Positions 9,412 through 18,475 are shown, numbered from the stretch's first letter. The stretch: DNA of 64,000 nt from Weizmannia acidilactici (GCF_008974185.1 NZ_BKZP01000014.1:1-64000), one strand, 5' to 3'. Program-made: numbers and translations. Notes: generated from the sequence alone by a model not told the origin.

Positions 9412-10972
9412 GTAAACCTCTCCTTTTGGCTATGCCGTTTGCTTTCGAATGGATGAGATGCACGCCTTTCCACTCCTCCCGTTCTTCCGGGTAATCCGCG
9501 CGAATATGGGCACCTCTCGACTCCGTCCGGGAGAGCGCTGATTGGGTGATCAGAAAACTGTTTGTAAACATGAATACTTTTTCAATTTCTTCCCTTGATA
9601 GATGATCGAGCGAGAAATCAGAAAAAGTATCTGCCTCCAATGCTTTAAACCATTCCAGATGGGCTTGCAATGCAGCTTCGTTCCGGATGATGCCGGCTTT
9701 TTCCATCATTTTTTTCTTTAACTCGTCCGTGTCTAGAAACCGGACTAGTTCCGGGATTAATGGAGGGCGGCTTTCTTCAGGGGTTTTATCAGGGGTCCCG
9801 GCCGGAGCCTGTCCGTTCAAAAATTCCGCCAGCCGCTTGCCGAATACAAGCCCTTCCAAAAGGGAATTGCTTGCCAGTCGGTTTGCGCCGTGGACGCCGC
9901 TGCAGGCTACCTCCCCGATGGCATACAGTCCTTTTACTGTTGTCCTTCCATATGTGTCGGTGAGAATGCCGCCCATAAAGAAGTGGCTGCCCGGTACGAC
10001 AGGAAGGAGGCCGGAATGGATATCCACCCCATTTTGTCGGCAAATTTCCGTAATTGTCGGGAATCTTTTTTCAAAGTTTTTGATTGTCTTGATATTTAAG
10101 AATACCTTTTTCCGTTGTTTTAAAGTTTGGTAGATTTGGTAGGCGACGATATGTCTCGGCGCAAGGTCTTTTAACGGATGGGCGTTTGCCATGATGGGAT
10201 TGCCGTCTTCGTCAACAAGCACCGCCCCTTCCCCGCGCACTGCTTCGGACACGAGCCCTTTAGCACCACAGCCGGCAAACAAAAGGGTCGGATGGAACTG
10301 GACAAATTCCATATCCGCCAGTTCCGCGCCTGCCCGGTAAGCCATGGCGATGCCGTCGCCGATGATTTCCGGATGGTTCGATGTAAAAGGATACAAGCTT
10401 CCGAGCCCGCCCGTTGCAATGACCGTGTGCGCGCCGAAATAGCGGCGGATTTTGCCGCTTGCCGTTTTCGTTTTGACCCCGATGACACTTCCGGATTCCG
10501 GTGATATCAGCAATTCAAAAGCCAGTTCATGTTCAATGACTTGGACATTTTCGCCGAGCTGTCCGAGAAGATGCTCGATGACATACCTTCCTGTCGCATC
10601 CCCGCCGCAATGGAGGATGCGGTGCGCCGTGTGTGCGCCTTCCAGCCCCAAATCAAGCTCCCCGTCCGGCAGCCTGTCCACGGGAAGCCCGCTTTTGATG
10701 AGAGCTTTGGCAGCGGCGGCGCCTTCTTTTACAAGCTTTTCCACTTCTTTGTCAGCGTGGTGGAAACGCCCTGCTTTGAGCGTGTCTTCCATGTGGAATT
10801 CGAAGCAATCTTCCGGCGAGAGGACGGCTGCAATCCCTCCTTGGGCTTTATAGGAATTGCTCGTTTTCTTTGCCGACTTTGTAATGATGGTTACATTGAA
10901 CCGGCCGCTCAGATGGGCTGCCAATTGCAGGGCCGCAATCCCGCTGCCCAGAATAATGATATTTTCTGCCAT
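9380..10972 (-). CDS. nadB: L-aspartate oxidase
   Basis: 530-residue FAD enzyme of the succinate dehydrogenase flavoprotein superfamily, oxidising L-aspartate to iminoaspartate, the first step of de novo NAD synthesis. The N-terminal FAD fold (IILGSGIAALQLAAHL), SYKAQGGIAA, the catalytic region PTLLFAGCGAKGLVSEAVRGEGA and the C-terminal GANRLASNSLLEGLVFGKR are clear. It begins the nadBCA operon. Upstream, 23-32 bp before the start, is a TGTC-TT-GACA palindrome likely bound by a niacin-responsive repressor. The C-terminal segment reads through the nadC start. Confidence 0.96.
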   Translation of the reverse strand: MAENIIILGSGIAALQLAAHLSGRFNVTIITKSAKKTSNSYKAQGGIAAVLSPEDCFEFHMEDTLKAGRFHHADKEVEKLVKEGAAAAKALIKSGLPVDRLPDGELDLGLEGAHTAHRILHCGGDATGRYVIEHLLGQLGENVQVIEHELAFELLISPESGSVIGVKTKTASGKIRRYFGAHTVIATGGLGSLYPFTSNHPEIIGDGIAMAYRAGAELADMEFVQFHPTLLFAGCGAKGLVSEAVRGEGAVLVDEDGNPIMANAHPLKDLAPRHIVAYQIYQTLKQRKKVFLNIKTIKNFEKRFPTITEICRQNGVDIHSGLLPVVPGSHFFMGGILTDTYGRTTVKGLYAIGEVACSGVHGANRLASNSLLEGLVFGKRLAEFLNGQAPAGTPDKTPEESRPPLIPELVRFLDTDELKKKMMEKAGIIRNEAALQAHLEWFKALEADTFSDFSLDHLSREEIEKVFMFTNSFLITQSALSRTESRGAHIRADYPEEREEWKGVHLIHSKANGIAKRRGLHEQAQTAIHA

Positions 10973-10994
10973 AGTGATCTCCTTACTTTACATC

Positions 10995-11004
10995 TGTCTT
11001 GACA
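10995..11004. promoter_or_regulatory. Candidate NiaR (YrxA) operator between nadB and nifS
   Basis: TGTC-TT-GACA forms a perfect inverted repeat in the divergent nadB/nifS region. In Bacillus this region is controlled by the niacin-dependent repressor NiaR/NadR. The regulator gene is not in the window, so the assignment rests on position and symmetry only. Confidence 0.5.
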
Positions 11005-11059
11005 CTTATATTTGCACAAAATTAAACTAATGACAAGTACTTTTTATTGGGGGATTACG

Positions 11060-12202
11060 ATGCATTATTTTGATTATGCGGCAACGACAAAGATGAGCGG
11101 GTTGGCACTTGAAGCGTATATGGAGACGGCTAAACATTTCTATGGGAACAGCGAAAGCCTGCACGATATCGGGACGAATGCGCATGCGGTGTTGGAAAAA
11201 TCGCGGGCGCTGATCAGCGGATATCTCGGCATCCCGGCCGAAAGCATATATTTTACATCCGGGGGCACGGAAGGGAATCTATTGGCAATCCTTTCGTTGG
11301 CAATGGGCGCGGCTAATAAGGGAAAACATATTATTTCTTCAATGGCGGAACATGCGTCTGTCCATTCGGCGCTCAGTTTTTTGGAACAGCAAGGGTTTGA
11401 AGTCACGAGGATCCCTTTTACAAAAAAGGGCACGCTTCATTTGGACAAGTTAGAGCAGGCGATTCGGCCGGATACCGTGCTTGTTTCCATCCAGCATCTC
11501 AATCAGGAAATCGGTACAATCCAGCCGATCGGGGATATTTCCCGGATCGTTAAAGGAAGGGGCATTTTGTTCCATTCCGACTGCGTGCAATCGTTTGGAA
11601 AAGCGGATTTAAACAGCATCATTCCTTTTGTGGACAGTATTACGGTCTCCTCGCATAAAATTCACGGGCCAAAAGGCGTGGGGGCGGTGTATATCCATCC
11701 TTCCTGCGTGGTAAAGCCGGTTTTCTCGCACCTGTCGCACGAAAAAGGCATCCGTGGCGGGACCGTAAATGTGCCTGGCATTGCGGGGTTCGCCGTTGCG
11801 GTGGAAGACATTTCCATTGAGCGTGAACGGGACTGGGCATTTCGGAATCTATTGAAACAGGCGTCTGGCGGAATGGTTACTTTTATTGAAGGGGCTCCTG
11901 AGGCTCAGCTCCCCTCTTTGGTTGGATGCATGATCCCGGGTGTGCAGGGGCAGCTTGTTTTGCTCGAATGCAACAAAGCGGGGTTTGCCATTTCGACAGG
12001 CAGCGCTTGTCAGGAACATCACGAAGGCGGCAGCAAGGCGGTAGAAGCGATGGGATATCCGAAAGAAGTATCCGACCAATTTTTCAGAATCTCTTTCGGG
12101 CGTTATACCACAAAAGAAGAAGTCGTTTTGCTTGGGAAGACGTTGAAAAAGATTGCTGCTGTGTATGGGAAAATACGGTATCCGTTTGGTATTAAAATAT
12201 AG
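11060..12202 (+). CDS. nifS: Cysteine desulfurase, NifS-like, dedicated to NAD synthesis
   Basis: 380-residue class V PLP aminotransferase that takes sulfur from cysteine. The start YFDYAATTKMS, the pyridoxal lysine in TVSSHKIHGPKGVG and the active-site cysteine loop STGSACQEHHEGGS are all visible. I start it at 11060, after a GGGGGAT ribosome site; an in-frame ATG at 11012 lies within the regulatory region. Divergent from nadBCA as in B. subtilis, where the homologue supplies sulfur for the NadA [4Fe-4S] cluster. Likely co-regulated with nadB through the shared operator. Confidence 0.93.
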   Translation: MHYFDYAATTKMSGLALEAYMETAKHFYGNSESLHDIGTNAHAVLEKSRALISGYLGIPAESIYFTSGGTEGNLLAILSLAMGAANKGKHIISSMAEHASVHSALSFLEQQGFEVTRIPFTKKGTLHLDKLEQAIRPDTVLVSIQHLNQEIGTIQPIGDISRIVKGRGILFHSDCVQSFGKADLNSIIPFVDSITVSSHKIHGPKGVGAVYIHPSCVVKPVFSHLSHEKGIRGGTVNVPGIAGFAVAVEDISIERERDWAFRNLLKQASGGMVTFIEGAPEAQLPSLVGCMIPGVQGQLVLLECNKAGFAISTGSACQEHHEGGSKAVEAMGYPKEVSDQFFRISFGRYTTKEEVVLLGKTLKKIAAVYGKIRYPFGIKI

Positions 12203-12270
12203 TTCTGTCCGAGGACCCTTTTTAAAAAGATTACTCCGCTTCTTTAATCGTTATAAAGAAAGTACAAATA

Positions 12271-12390
12271 GACAAATCTGCGCTCCGAGACAGAGGAAAT
12301 GTCTTTTAGAAAGCTTTAAAGAGACAAAAGAGAGCAGTAAGGCAGTGTGAATGACTCTTAGGAAGCGTCAAAGAGACAAAAGAGAGGGGA
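12271..12390 (+). repeat. Repeat family A array (exact 52-bp period)
   Basis: GACAAA boxes start at 12271, 12323 and 12375, exactly 52 bp apart. Each unit carries a degenerate TGTCTTTTAGAAAGC-like half about 30 bp after its start. The array lies directly behind nifS in a non-coding stretch. Confidence 0.7.
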
Positions 12391-12659
12391 TGTAAAATAT
12401 TTAGGAAAACGGCCTTGAAGGCATGATGTTCAGCACTTCCATGAAAAAATACAGTACAGAAGGTTGAAGGAGTGAAAGAAGATTAATATGGACCAGACGG
12501 AAAGGCACGGCAGAAACGAACCGGTGCATGCACGCGGCAGGAAAAAAGTAGCAACCAGGTCCCTGTATTAGTTGTATGTATGGAAATGGATCCATGATGG
12601 CAATATAAAAGGGCTTGTAAATTTTGCTGCTGCTTTTATTACCGGAATGACGGCAGATT

Positions 12660-13285
12660 TGGCGGTGGGCATCAGGTAAAACAGAAGGCACCTGTTTCCT
12701 GATGGCACATTGGTGACAGTGCTGGTGATTTCCATGGTGTTAAGCACTTCCGCCCCATGGTATCAGGCAGCAGTGACTACACTGGTTGCATCGGTTCAAA
12801 ACATTTATTTGCGGCACGGAAGCCGGTCTTTAACGGCTGCATTCGGGCTGTTTGTTTCGATCCTTCTGTTCCACAGCAGCCAGAGCTGGCGGGGCGGGCT
12901 GCCGCTTTTGCCATCATCAATGGTTTTATGATTGTCAATAAGTTTCCGCAAGTCCTGTCATTCTTAAGTGTTTATTTTTGTTATTTATTCTGGTTGAGGT
13001 TACTCAGTTAAGTGAAGTAAGCGGGGTTTTCAGGGATCCATATATCCAATCCGTGTTGTTTCTTTCATTCATCATGCTGACAGACCCTCCGACATCCCCG
13101 GCAAAGTATAAATGCCAGATTTTTTTGGCGTAATTGCCGCCGTTGTCAGTGTAGCGGAATATTTAGTTTTTCAGGACGTATCGTTTTTGCTGGCCGGATT
13201 GCTCGCGGCGAATATTGGAAGAGCGTATTCATCCGCAGTCCTCGGAAAACGCCGAAAGCTGTACTGCAATAATGAAGAGTATTAA
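12660..13285 (+). pseudogene. Degraded membrane protein, RnfD/NqrB-like
   Basis: Pieces of one hydrophobic protein are recoverable only by switching frames several times. They are PDGTLVTVLVISMVLSTSAP near 12696, a KHLF..RKPVFN segment near 12795, AAFGLFVSILLFHSSQSW near 12838, FMIVNKFPQVLSFL near 12926, RDPYIQSVLFLSFIMLTDPP near 13037 and SFLLAGLLAANIG near 13187. The order and the RKPVFN..AFG pattern resemble the RnfD/NqrB/UnaA-like integral membrane family. At least four frameshifts make it non-functional. The family call is by pattern memory and is moderate. Confidence 0.6.
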
Positions 13286-13429
13286 AGCGCAGCCACTCGA
13301 ATTAGCAAGTGAAAGTACGAGCATTTCTAAAATGACTTTGTTTCCAAATTTTCAATAACGGTTTGTATAATAAAAATGCAGAAAAGTTTTTCCAAAAATC
13401 GGAATGTGCAGCTGAAAGGTGGAAAAAAG

Positions 13430-14308
13430 ATGGTGCATATTACAGTCATTGGCAGTTGTTCCATGGATTTGGTCGTCACTGCAGAGAGAAGGCCGCTTGC
13501 CGGCGAAACCGTTATCGGAAACTCTTTTCAAACTGTGCCTGGCGGTAAAGGGGCAAACCAGGCAGTGGCCGCGGCCAGACTCGGGGCAGAAGTGACGATG
13601 GTCGGCCGGGTTGGGGATGATGTGTATGGGGAAAAAATCCTTGAAAATCTGCGTAAAAATGGCGTCAATATACAATTTATGATGCCGGTTGCGAATTGCG
13701 CTTCGGGAACGGCCCATATCACATTGGCAAAGGGGGACAACAGCATCATTTTCGTAAAAGGCGCAAATGATTTTGTCACGCCGGAATACTTGGAAAAAAC
13801 GGAAGAAGCCGTCACTAGTACTGATATCGTTTTGATCCAGCAGGAAATCCCTGTGAAAACGGTGGAGTATGCGGCCGAACTTTGCAGCAGGCACCGGATC
13901 CCGCTTTTGTTAAATCCGGCCCCGGCCCGTTCGGTTTCGGGGGAACTCATTGGACGGGCTGCTTTTATTACGCCGAATGAACACGAATGTGATGTGCTGT
14001 TTAACGGAATGCCTCGTTCGGAAGCTTTAAAGCAGTTTCCCAATAAGCTGATCATTACAGAAGGGAAAAATGGCGCCCGCTTTTTCAACGGGAGCCGGGA
14101 AATCGTTGTTCCGGCTTTTCCGGTTGAAGCCGTGGATACGACAGGGGCGGGGGATACCTTTAATGCCGCTTTTGCCGTTGCAGTGGCAGAAGGGAAGAAA
14201 ATGGAGGAAGCCCTCCGGTTTGCCAACCGCGCGGCATCTTTGTCTGTGACAAAATTCGGGGCGCAGGGGGGAATGCCGTTTAGGGAGGAATTGGAAAAAC
14301 ATCGTTAA
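13430..14308 (+). CDS. rbsK: Ribokinase
   Basis: 292-residue PfkB-family sugar kinase, close to the usual ribokinase length. It opens with VIGSCSMDLVVTAERRP, then the GG hinge PGGKGANQAVAAARLG, and has the C-terminal PfkB signature DTTGAGDTFNAAFAVA with the catalytic aspartate. It phosphorylates D-ribose at O5 for the pentose phosphate pathway. Start chosen at 13430 behind AAAGGTGG; upstream in-frame codons would add 18 unrelated residues. It stands alone: no rbs transporter or RbsR is adjacent, so the ribose may come from nucleoside turnover. A strong terminator follows at once. Confidence 0.92.
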   Translation: MVHITVIGSCSMDLVVTAERRPLAGETVIGNSFQTVPGGKGANQAVAAARLGAEVTMVGRVGDDVYGEKILENLRKNGVNIQFMMPVANCASGTAHITLAKGDNSIIFVKGANDFVTPEYLEKTEEAVTSTDIVLIQQEIPVKTVEYAAELCSRHRIPLLLNPAPARSVSGELIGRAAFITPNEHECDVLFNGMPRSEALKQFPNKLIITEGKNGARFFNGSREIVVPAFPVEAVDTTGAGDTFNAAFAVAVAEGKKMEEALRFANRAASLSVTKFGAQGGMPFREELEKHR

Positions 14309-14336
14309 AAAGGGCTTCCCCAAAAGCCCTTTTTAT
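14307..14336 (+). terminator. Terminator after ribokinase
   Basis: AAAAAGGGCTT and AAGCCCTTTTT arms around a short CCCCAA loop, running into the T tract, immediately after the stop codon. Confidence 0.9.
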
Positions 14337-14471
14337 GCAAGGAATCCAGGAGAAACAAGGGCCTATCCTGGATAATAAAGATACATTTCCTGATGCAGAA
14401 GCAGTGAAGCGGCTTTTAGACAGAAAGTTTCCGGCACGGATAAATGTCAAAACTGCATCGTGTGCCGCTCT

Positions 14472-14765
14472 TTATTCCTTCAATTCCTCTTTAAACTTTT
14501 CTACGACATTTACCATCGCCATCATCTCGACATCCCCCTCCTGATGTTTCCGTAAAGAAACAGTGCGGTTTTCCATTTCTTTTTTGCCGTCGACTTCCAC
14601 TCTAAAATCATGGGATTCTAACACGGCTTTGATTTCCTCCGCATAGCCGAGCTGCACATCTGAAATGGAGGCGAACCTGCCCAAAATGATAAAGACAGCA
14701 GCACCGATTCCGATGGCAACAATCGTGACGATTGATCTTCTGTTTTTTGCACCTGTTTTTCCTCT
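14472..14765 (-). pseudogene. Deletion chimera: UPF0397-type ECF S-component start joined to threonyl-tRNA synthetase end
   Basis: The minus-strand frame first reads NRRSIVTIVAIGIGAAVFIILGRF, the first membrane helix typical of UPF0397 ECF-transporter substrate subunits. It then passes directly into YAEEIKAVLESHDFRVEVDG, KKEMENRTVSLRKH and EKFKEELKE. These match the anticodon-binding C-terminus of threonyl-tRNA synthetase, itself lacking the RNEKIGYKIREAQ-type middle. So a deletion fused two genes in frame. No proper start codon precedes it. It lies 30 bp after the SAM hydrolase gene and on the same transcript. Confidence 0.65.
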
Positions 14766-14796
14766 CTTGATTATTTTTGTAAAATTAAAAAAATAT

Positions 14797-15651
14797 TTAC
14801 TGATTATAAACAATTTTCTGCGCTTTTCGGATCGTGATATGCCATTTGGAGCCTGTTTCAATATGGTAGGCTTTGGCAAAAGAGCCTTGGTTGATCGCGA
14901 TGCCGAGTTTGTACAGTGAATTGATATACAAAAGCGGCTCGCCGACATGGCTGTCAGCAAAAGAACGGCCGAATGTCATGATATTTTTGTAGTGCTGGCG
15001 CGATTCATTGAAGATGGTGACTTCAAAGGAATCGCCGTAGTTCACGCCCAATTGCCTGAACAATCCGGAGTCGATATTCGTCCATAAGTTGCCGAAGCGG
15101 ACATCGAGCGTGTCGATGGTTCCTTCAATGACGCCGTCTTTGAGTACCGAGTCTTTTTTCGGCAGTTCAATAATGGTGTCAACCAGAATTTCCGGGCCTA
15201 CCTCTTCAAACGTAATGACCCCCGCCGCCAGCCTTGCCCCAGTGTAGGCATATACATCGCGGCCGTGGAACGTGTATGATTCCTCGGAATTCGGGAGCCG
15301 GTTGACCGTTTCATCAATTTCCCGCGCGGCAACAATGTTTTTCTTCATGTGGGTGAGGGTGCCGTTATCCGGTGTAATGATATAATGATGGTCCGCTGTT
15401 TTCACAGCGATACTCCTCCGGTCGGAACCAACGCCGGGATCGACTACGCTCACAAAAACGGTTTCTGCCGGCCAGTAAGAAACGGTCTGGTACAGCCGGT
15501 AAGAGGCTTCCCAAATATTGTAAGGCGGGATTTCATGGGTCAAATCAAAGATCCTTAACGACGGTTCAACAGAGATCGCCACCCCGTTCATGGCACATAC
15601 AGCACCGTCGCACAGGCCAAAATCTGTTTGCAGTACCAATGGTTTTGTCAT
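14797..15651 (-). CDS. SAM hydrolase / SAM hydroxide adenosyltransferase (DUF62)
   Basis: 284 residues of the fluorinase/chlorinase-like family, which in most bacteria cleaves S-adenosylmethionine with water to adenosine and methionine. Family motifs are LQTDFGLCDGAVCAMNGV, VVDPGVGSDRRSIAV, ITPDNGTL and the C-terminal domain with FHGRDVYAYTGARLA. The start at 15651 has a perfect AGGAGG site. The gene sits directly behind a T-box leader, so it responds to an uncharged tRNA. Downstream is the remnant of a UPF0397 S-component, a partner often linked with this enzyme. The SAM-salvage role is inferred from the family. Confidence 0.88.
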   Translation of the reverse strand: MTKPLVLQTDFGLCDGAVCAMNGVAISVEPSLRIFDLTHEIPPYNIWEASYRLYQTVSYWPAETVFVSVVDPGVGSDRRSIAVKTADHHYIITPDNGTLTHMKKNIVAAREIDETVNRLPNSEESYTFHGRDVYAYTGARLAAGVITFEEVGPEILVDTIIELPKKDSVLKDGVIEGTIDTLDVRFGNLWTNIDSGLFRQLGVNYGDSFEVTIFNESRQHYKNIMTFGRSFADSHVGEPLLYINSLYKLGIAINQGSFAKAYHIETGSKWHITIRKAQKIVYNQ

Positions 15652-15670
15652 TTTGATTCCTCCTGATTGC

Positions 15671-15710
15671 AAATAAAAAACCACACCCTTAATCTTTTAA
15701 GGGCGTGGTT
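15671..15710 (-). terminator. T-box terminator
   Basis: On the minus strand, a 12-bp stem (AACCACGCCCTT with AAGGGTGTGGTT) is followed by TTTTTTATT. It competes with the T-box antiterminator just upstream. Confidence 0.92.
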
Positions 15711-15975
15711 AAAATCGGACGCGGTACCACCTTAATTCGCTGTTTACTCGCATAAACAGCCTCAGCCAGTACGAAAGCACAAAAGCTCTTTATACTGCGG
15801 CGCTTTTAACGAGCGCTCCCCCCGCCGGAACCTACTTGCTTTCTAAAAAGCTTTCAGCACGGAACTCCAAGGCCATTTTTCCGGTCCGTCCTTTTGCTTC
15901 TTTTCAGCTCCCGAAGCTCTCTGTGAAAATTCGTGAACCGTACTTTCCCTTTTCATCGTTTTTTCAAATAAAGCT
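15671..15975 (-). ncRNA. T-box leader upstream of the SAM hydrolase gene
   Basis: The minus-strand leader contains the antiterminator bulge AAGGTGGTACCGCG (15720-15733), an AGAGAG box near the 5' end, the AGTAGG linker and a basal stem I (AGTACGG with CCGTGCT). It ends in the terminator at 15671-15710. The specifier codon should lie just before CCGTGCT, in GGAGTTCC; I could not decide between overlapping candidates. The amino acid is therefore open, although a methionine or threonine link would fit the downstream genes. Confidence 0.92.
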
Positions 15976-15982
15976 TAAATTT

Positions 15983-16011
15983 ATTATAGACTTTATAGTT
16001 TGAAAGTTCAA
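15983..16011 (-). promoter_or_regulatory. Promoter of the T-box leader
   Basis: TTGAAC (16006-16011) and TATAAT (15983-15988) separated by 17 bp on the minus strand, just upstream of the leader. Confidence 0.8.
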
Positions 16012-16545
16012 GATGGAAAATTTGATAAAATACTTTTTCGTTCCCATTATTCCTGGCGCTTTTCGAAAAAAATTGTTCTCCGCACGCAGTTTGTACTACA
16101 TTACTGTAAGTATTTGATCGTACAGAAAAAATGAACGGTCCCCAGGTGGCTCCGCCGTGCCTACGGCGAAAACCTTTCTATTGCATTTTTATGGCTTACC
16201 CTGCATAAAAAAGAATTGAAATGTTGCAGAATAAGAGGCCCTGCTTATTTTGTTACCGTTGCCAAGGAGGCGTCTGATGCCGTAAGTGATCGCAGCATCA
16301 ATATTCCATTTTCAACATCATCTTTTTATGTAAAATGTTCTTCCTTCTTTTAGTACATAATTTTCTTCAGATTTGACTGAAAAAAGTTGACAAATTGGTT
16401 TGAAAATTTTATTATGAAGTTATTTAATTTTTATAATGTTGGGAATCCATACAATATTGGAAATCTTCGGGGGTGGTGCGCTGAATTTCAGAAGATGAGG
16501 AACTGCAACCGGCCGATAAAAATAAGTATTCAGGGAGGTATCACG

Positions 16546-17937
16546 TTGAATCAGACGATCGGGAACCAGTTGGACATGCTTTCAGTGGGAAAAGCGCAAA
16601 AAAGGGCAACTGCGGTAATTGGATTAGGGCTGTTTTTTGAATTCTTTGAGCTTTTTCTTGCGGGTGTACTATCCAGCGTATTAGGAGAAGAATTTCATGT
16701 ATCCGCCTCACTAATGCCTTTGCTGCTTGGTTCCAGCTTTTTGGGGATGTTTATCGGGGCCATTTTCCTGAGCAATATTGCGGATCGTTACGGCAGAAAG
16801 CGGGCTTTTATGCTGAATGTAGGCATTTATAGCTTTTTTACTCTTTTCATTGCATTTAGCCCGAATGTCGGGACGGTTATCTTTTTCCGATTTTTGGCGG
16901 GAATGGGCCTTGGCGCGCAGCCGGCGTTATGCGATACATATTTAAGTGAATTGATTCCGTCGGCGAAACGTGGGAAATATATTGCCTGGGCTTATACGAT
17001 TGGTTTTCTGGCCGTGCCGGTTGAGGGATTTCTTTCCCGCGCACTTGTGCCTTTAAGCCCATTTGGGATGGAAGGATGGAGATGGGTATTCATGATCGGC
17101 GCAGCCGGGGGAGTTATCGCCTTAATGGCGGCCCGTGCCCTGCCGGAGTCTCCGCGCTGGCTTGCTTCTAAAGGGAGAATTCGGGAAGCAGGTGCAATGC
17201 TGGAGAAATTCTGGGAAGGCGGGAAAGGGGTAGGACCGTTTCCGGAAGTACAGGCAGAACCTGCGGATAAAGCGCCACAAGGGAATCTATTGGGCGCGGT
17301 TTTCCAAAAAAGATTCCTTAAAAGTACGGTTATGCTTTATATTTTTCAAATCTTTCAAACGGTCGGTTACTTCGGCTTTGGTACGCTTGCACCACTTGTA
17401 TTGGCATCAAAAGGATATACTGTCACCCATTCACTTGAGTATATCGCACTGTCATTTATCGGATATCCGCTCGGTTCATTGCTTTCTGTCCCGCTGATTG
17501 AGAGAATGGATCGTAAGTGGCTGGTCTGCCTTTCAGCTTTTTGTATGGGCGTATTTGGCATTTTATTTGGGATCGGCGGATCGCCTTCTTTGATCATTGT
17601 GTTTGGATTTGCATATACGCTTTGCAGCAACATTTTTTCAAATGCTTTTCACGTGTTGCAGGCGGAAATTTTTCCGACCGAAATCCGGGCGAGCGCTACC
17701 GGAATGGCGTACAGCATCAGCCGCATCATGAGTGGGTTAATGCCGTTTGTGCTGCTTCCGGTGCTGGAAAATGAAGGTGCAGCCGTGATGTTTGTCATTG
17801 TTGCGGCGGCAATGCTCATTGTCATATTGGATATCGCACTGCTGGCACCAAAAACGACAGGGCGTCCGCTCGAAAATATAGGGGATGCGTATGATCCGCA
17901 TATGATCGGGGAAACCGGGATGCGCTTCTCAAAATAA
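16546..17937 (+). CDS. MFS transporter, sugar/aromatic-acid porter type
   Basis: 463 residues with 12 predicted membrane helices. Motifs: NIADRYGRKRAF after helix 2, RFLAGMGLGAQPALCDTYLSE in helices 4-5 and LPESPRWLASKGR after helix 6, the last typical of sugar porters and niacin/aromatic-acid transporters. I start it at the TTG at 16546, which has GGGAGG seven bases upstream; an in-frame ATG at 16387 would add 53 non-hydrophobic residues without a ribosome site. No substrate can be read from the sequence or from neighbours, which are mostly pseudogenes. The 500 bp upstream show no recognisable gene. Confidence 0.8.
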   Translation: MNQTIGNQLDMLSVGKAQKRATAVIGLGLFFEFFELFLAGVLSSVLGEEFHVSASLMPLLLGSSFLGMFIGAIFLSNIADRYGRKRAFMLNVGIYSFFTLFIAFSPNVGTVIFFRFLAGMGLGAQPALCDTYLSELIPSAKRGKYIAWAYTIGFLAVPVEGFLSRALVPLSPFGMEGWRWVFMIGAAGGVIALMAARALPESPRWLASKGRIREAGAMLEKFWEGGKGVGPFPEVQAEPADKAPQGNLLGAVFQKRFLKSTVMLYIFQIFQTVGYFGFGTLAPLVLASKGYTVTHSLEYIALSFIGYPLGSLLSVPLIERMDRKWLVCLSAFCMGVFGILFGIGGSPSLIIVFGFAYTLCSNIFSNAFHVLQAEIFPTEIRASATGMAYSISRIMSGLMPFVLLPVLENEGAAVMFVIVAAAMLIVILDIALLAPKTTGRPLENIGDAYDPHMIGETGMRFSK

Positions 17938-17966
17938 CGGGTGCTTGCGGGGTAATCCCATTTAAC

Positions 17967-18070
17967 ATGATTTTTCCCTTGAAACGGCTCTTATCGGCGG
18001 TCTAAGGTCCGTTATGCCATAATCTTTGCCCTGAAACGAACTTTAGCATCTGTTGAAGTGGATGTCCCAA
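17967..18070 (+). repeat. Repeat family D, two 52-bp units
   Basis: A block beginning ATGATTTTTCCCTTGAAACG at 17967 recurs as ATAATCTTTGCCCTGAAACG at 18019, exactly 52 bp later, with similarity fading after about 40 bases. It is non-coding and lies between an intact MFS gene and the pseudogene cluster. Confidence 0.5.
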
Positions 18071-18084
18071 AGTCAGTAGATTTG

Positions 18085-18475
18085 AGAAAAAAATGGGGGC
18101 TGCCTATACGATCAACAGTAAGCAGGAGCAGGCGCCGGAAGCGATTAAGGAAATCACAAAATGCGGCGCGCATGTATCCATTGATGCGCTTGACGTTGCC
18201 GATGCAATTTTAAATTCGGTGCTGTCATTGAGAAAAAGGGGGCAGGCAATTGCAGCTTGGAACTATCCACAGAGCAAAAACGGCTTGCCTGTGTTTAACC
18301 AATTGCATTGCAATTGGTCGGCTCGCTTGGCATGCCGGCGCCGCATTATCCCCATATGCTTGAAATGATCGGGGCCGGGAAGCTGAATCCGGTGCAGCTT
18401 GCCACAAAACGCATTTCTTTAAATGAAGCGGGCGCTGAGATCGAAGTAATGCCCCGTTATGAGACATGGGCGTAA
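18085..18475 (+). pseudogene. Zinc alcohol dehydrogenase remnant (C-terminal half)
   Basis: One frame reads MGAAYTINSKQEQAPEAIKE and VSIDALDVADAILNSVLSLRKRGQ, the NAD-fold part of a medium-chain dehydrogenase. After a break near 18250 another frame gives LVGSLGMPAPHYPHMLEMI and PVQLATKRISLNEAGAEIEV, the C-terminal end of the same family. N-terminal zinc and catalytic domains are missing. The fragments are clearly non-functional and belong to a run of broken genes up to 18903. Confidence 0.7.

Noticed and set aside
16021-16545. Gap before the MFS gene searched for a regulator site or RNA
   Set aside because: Apart from the T-box promoter at its left edge I see only short unconvincing hairpins; nothing supportable.
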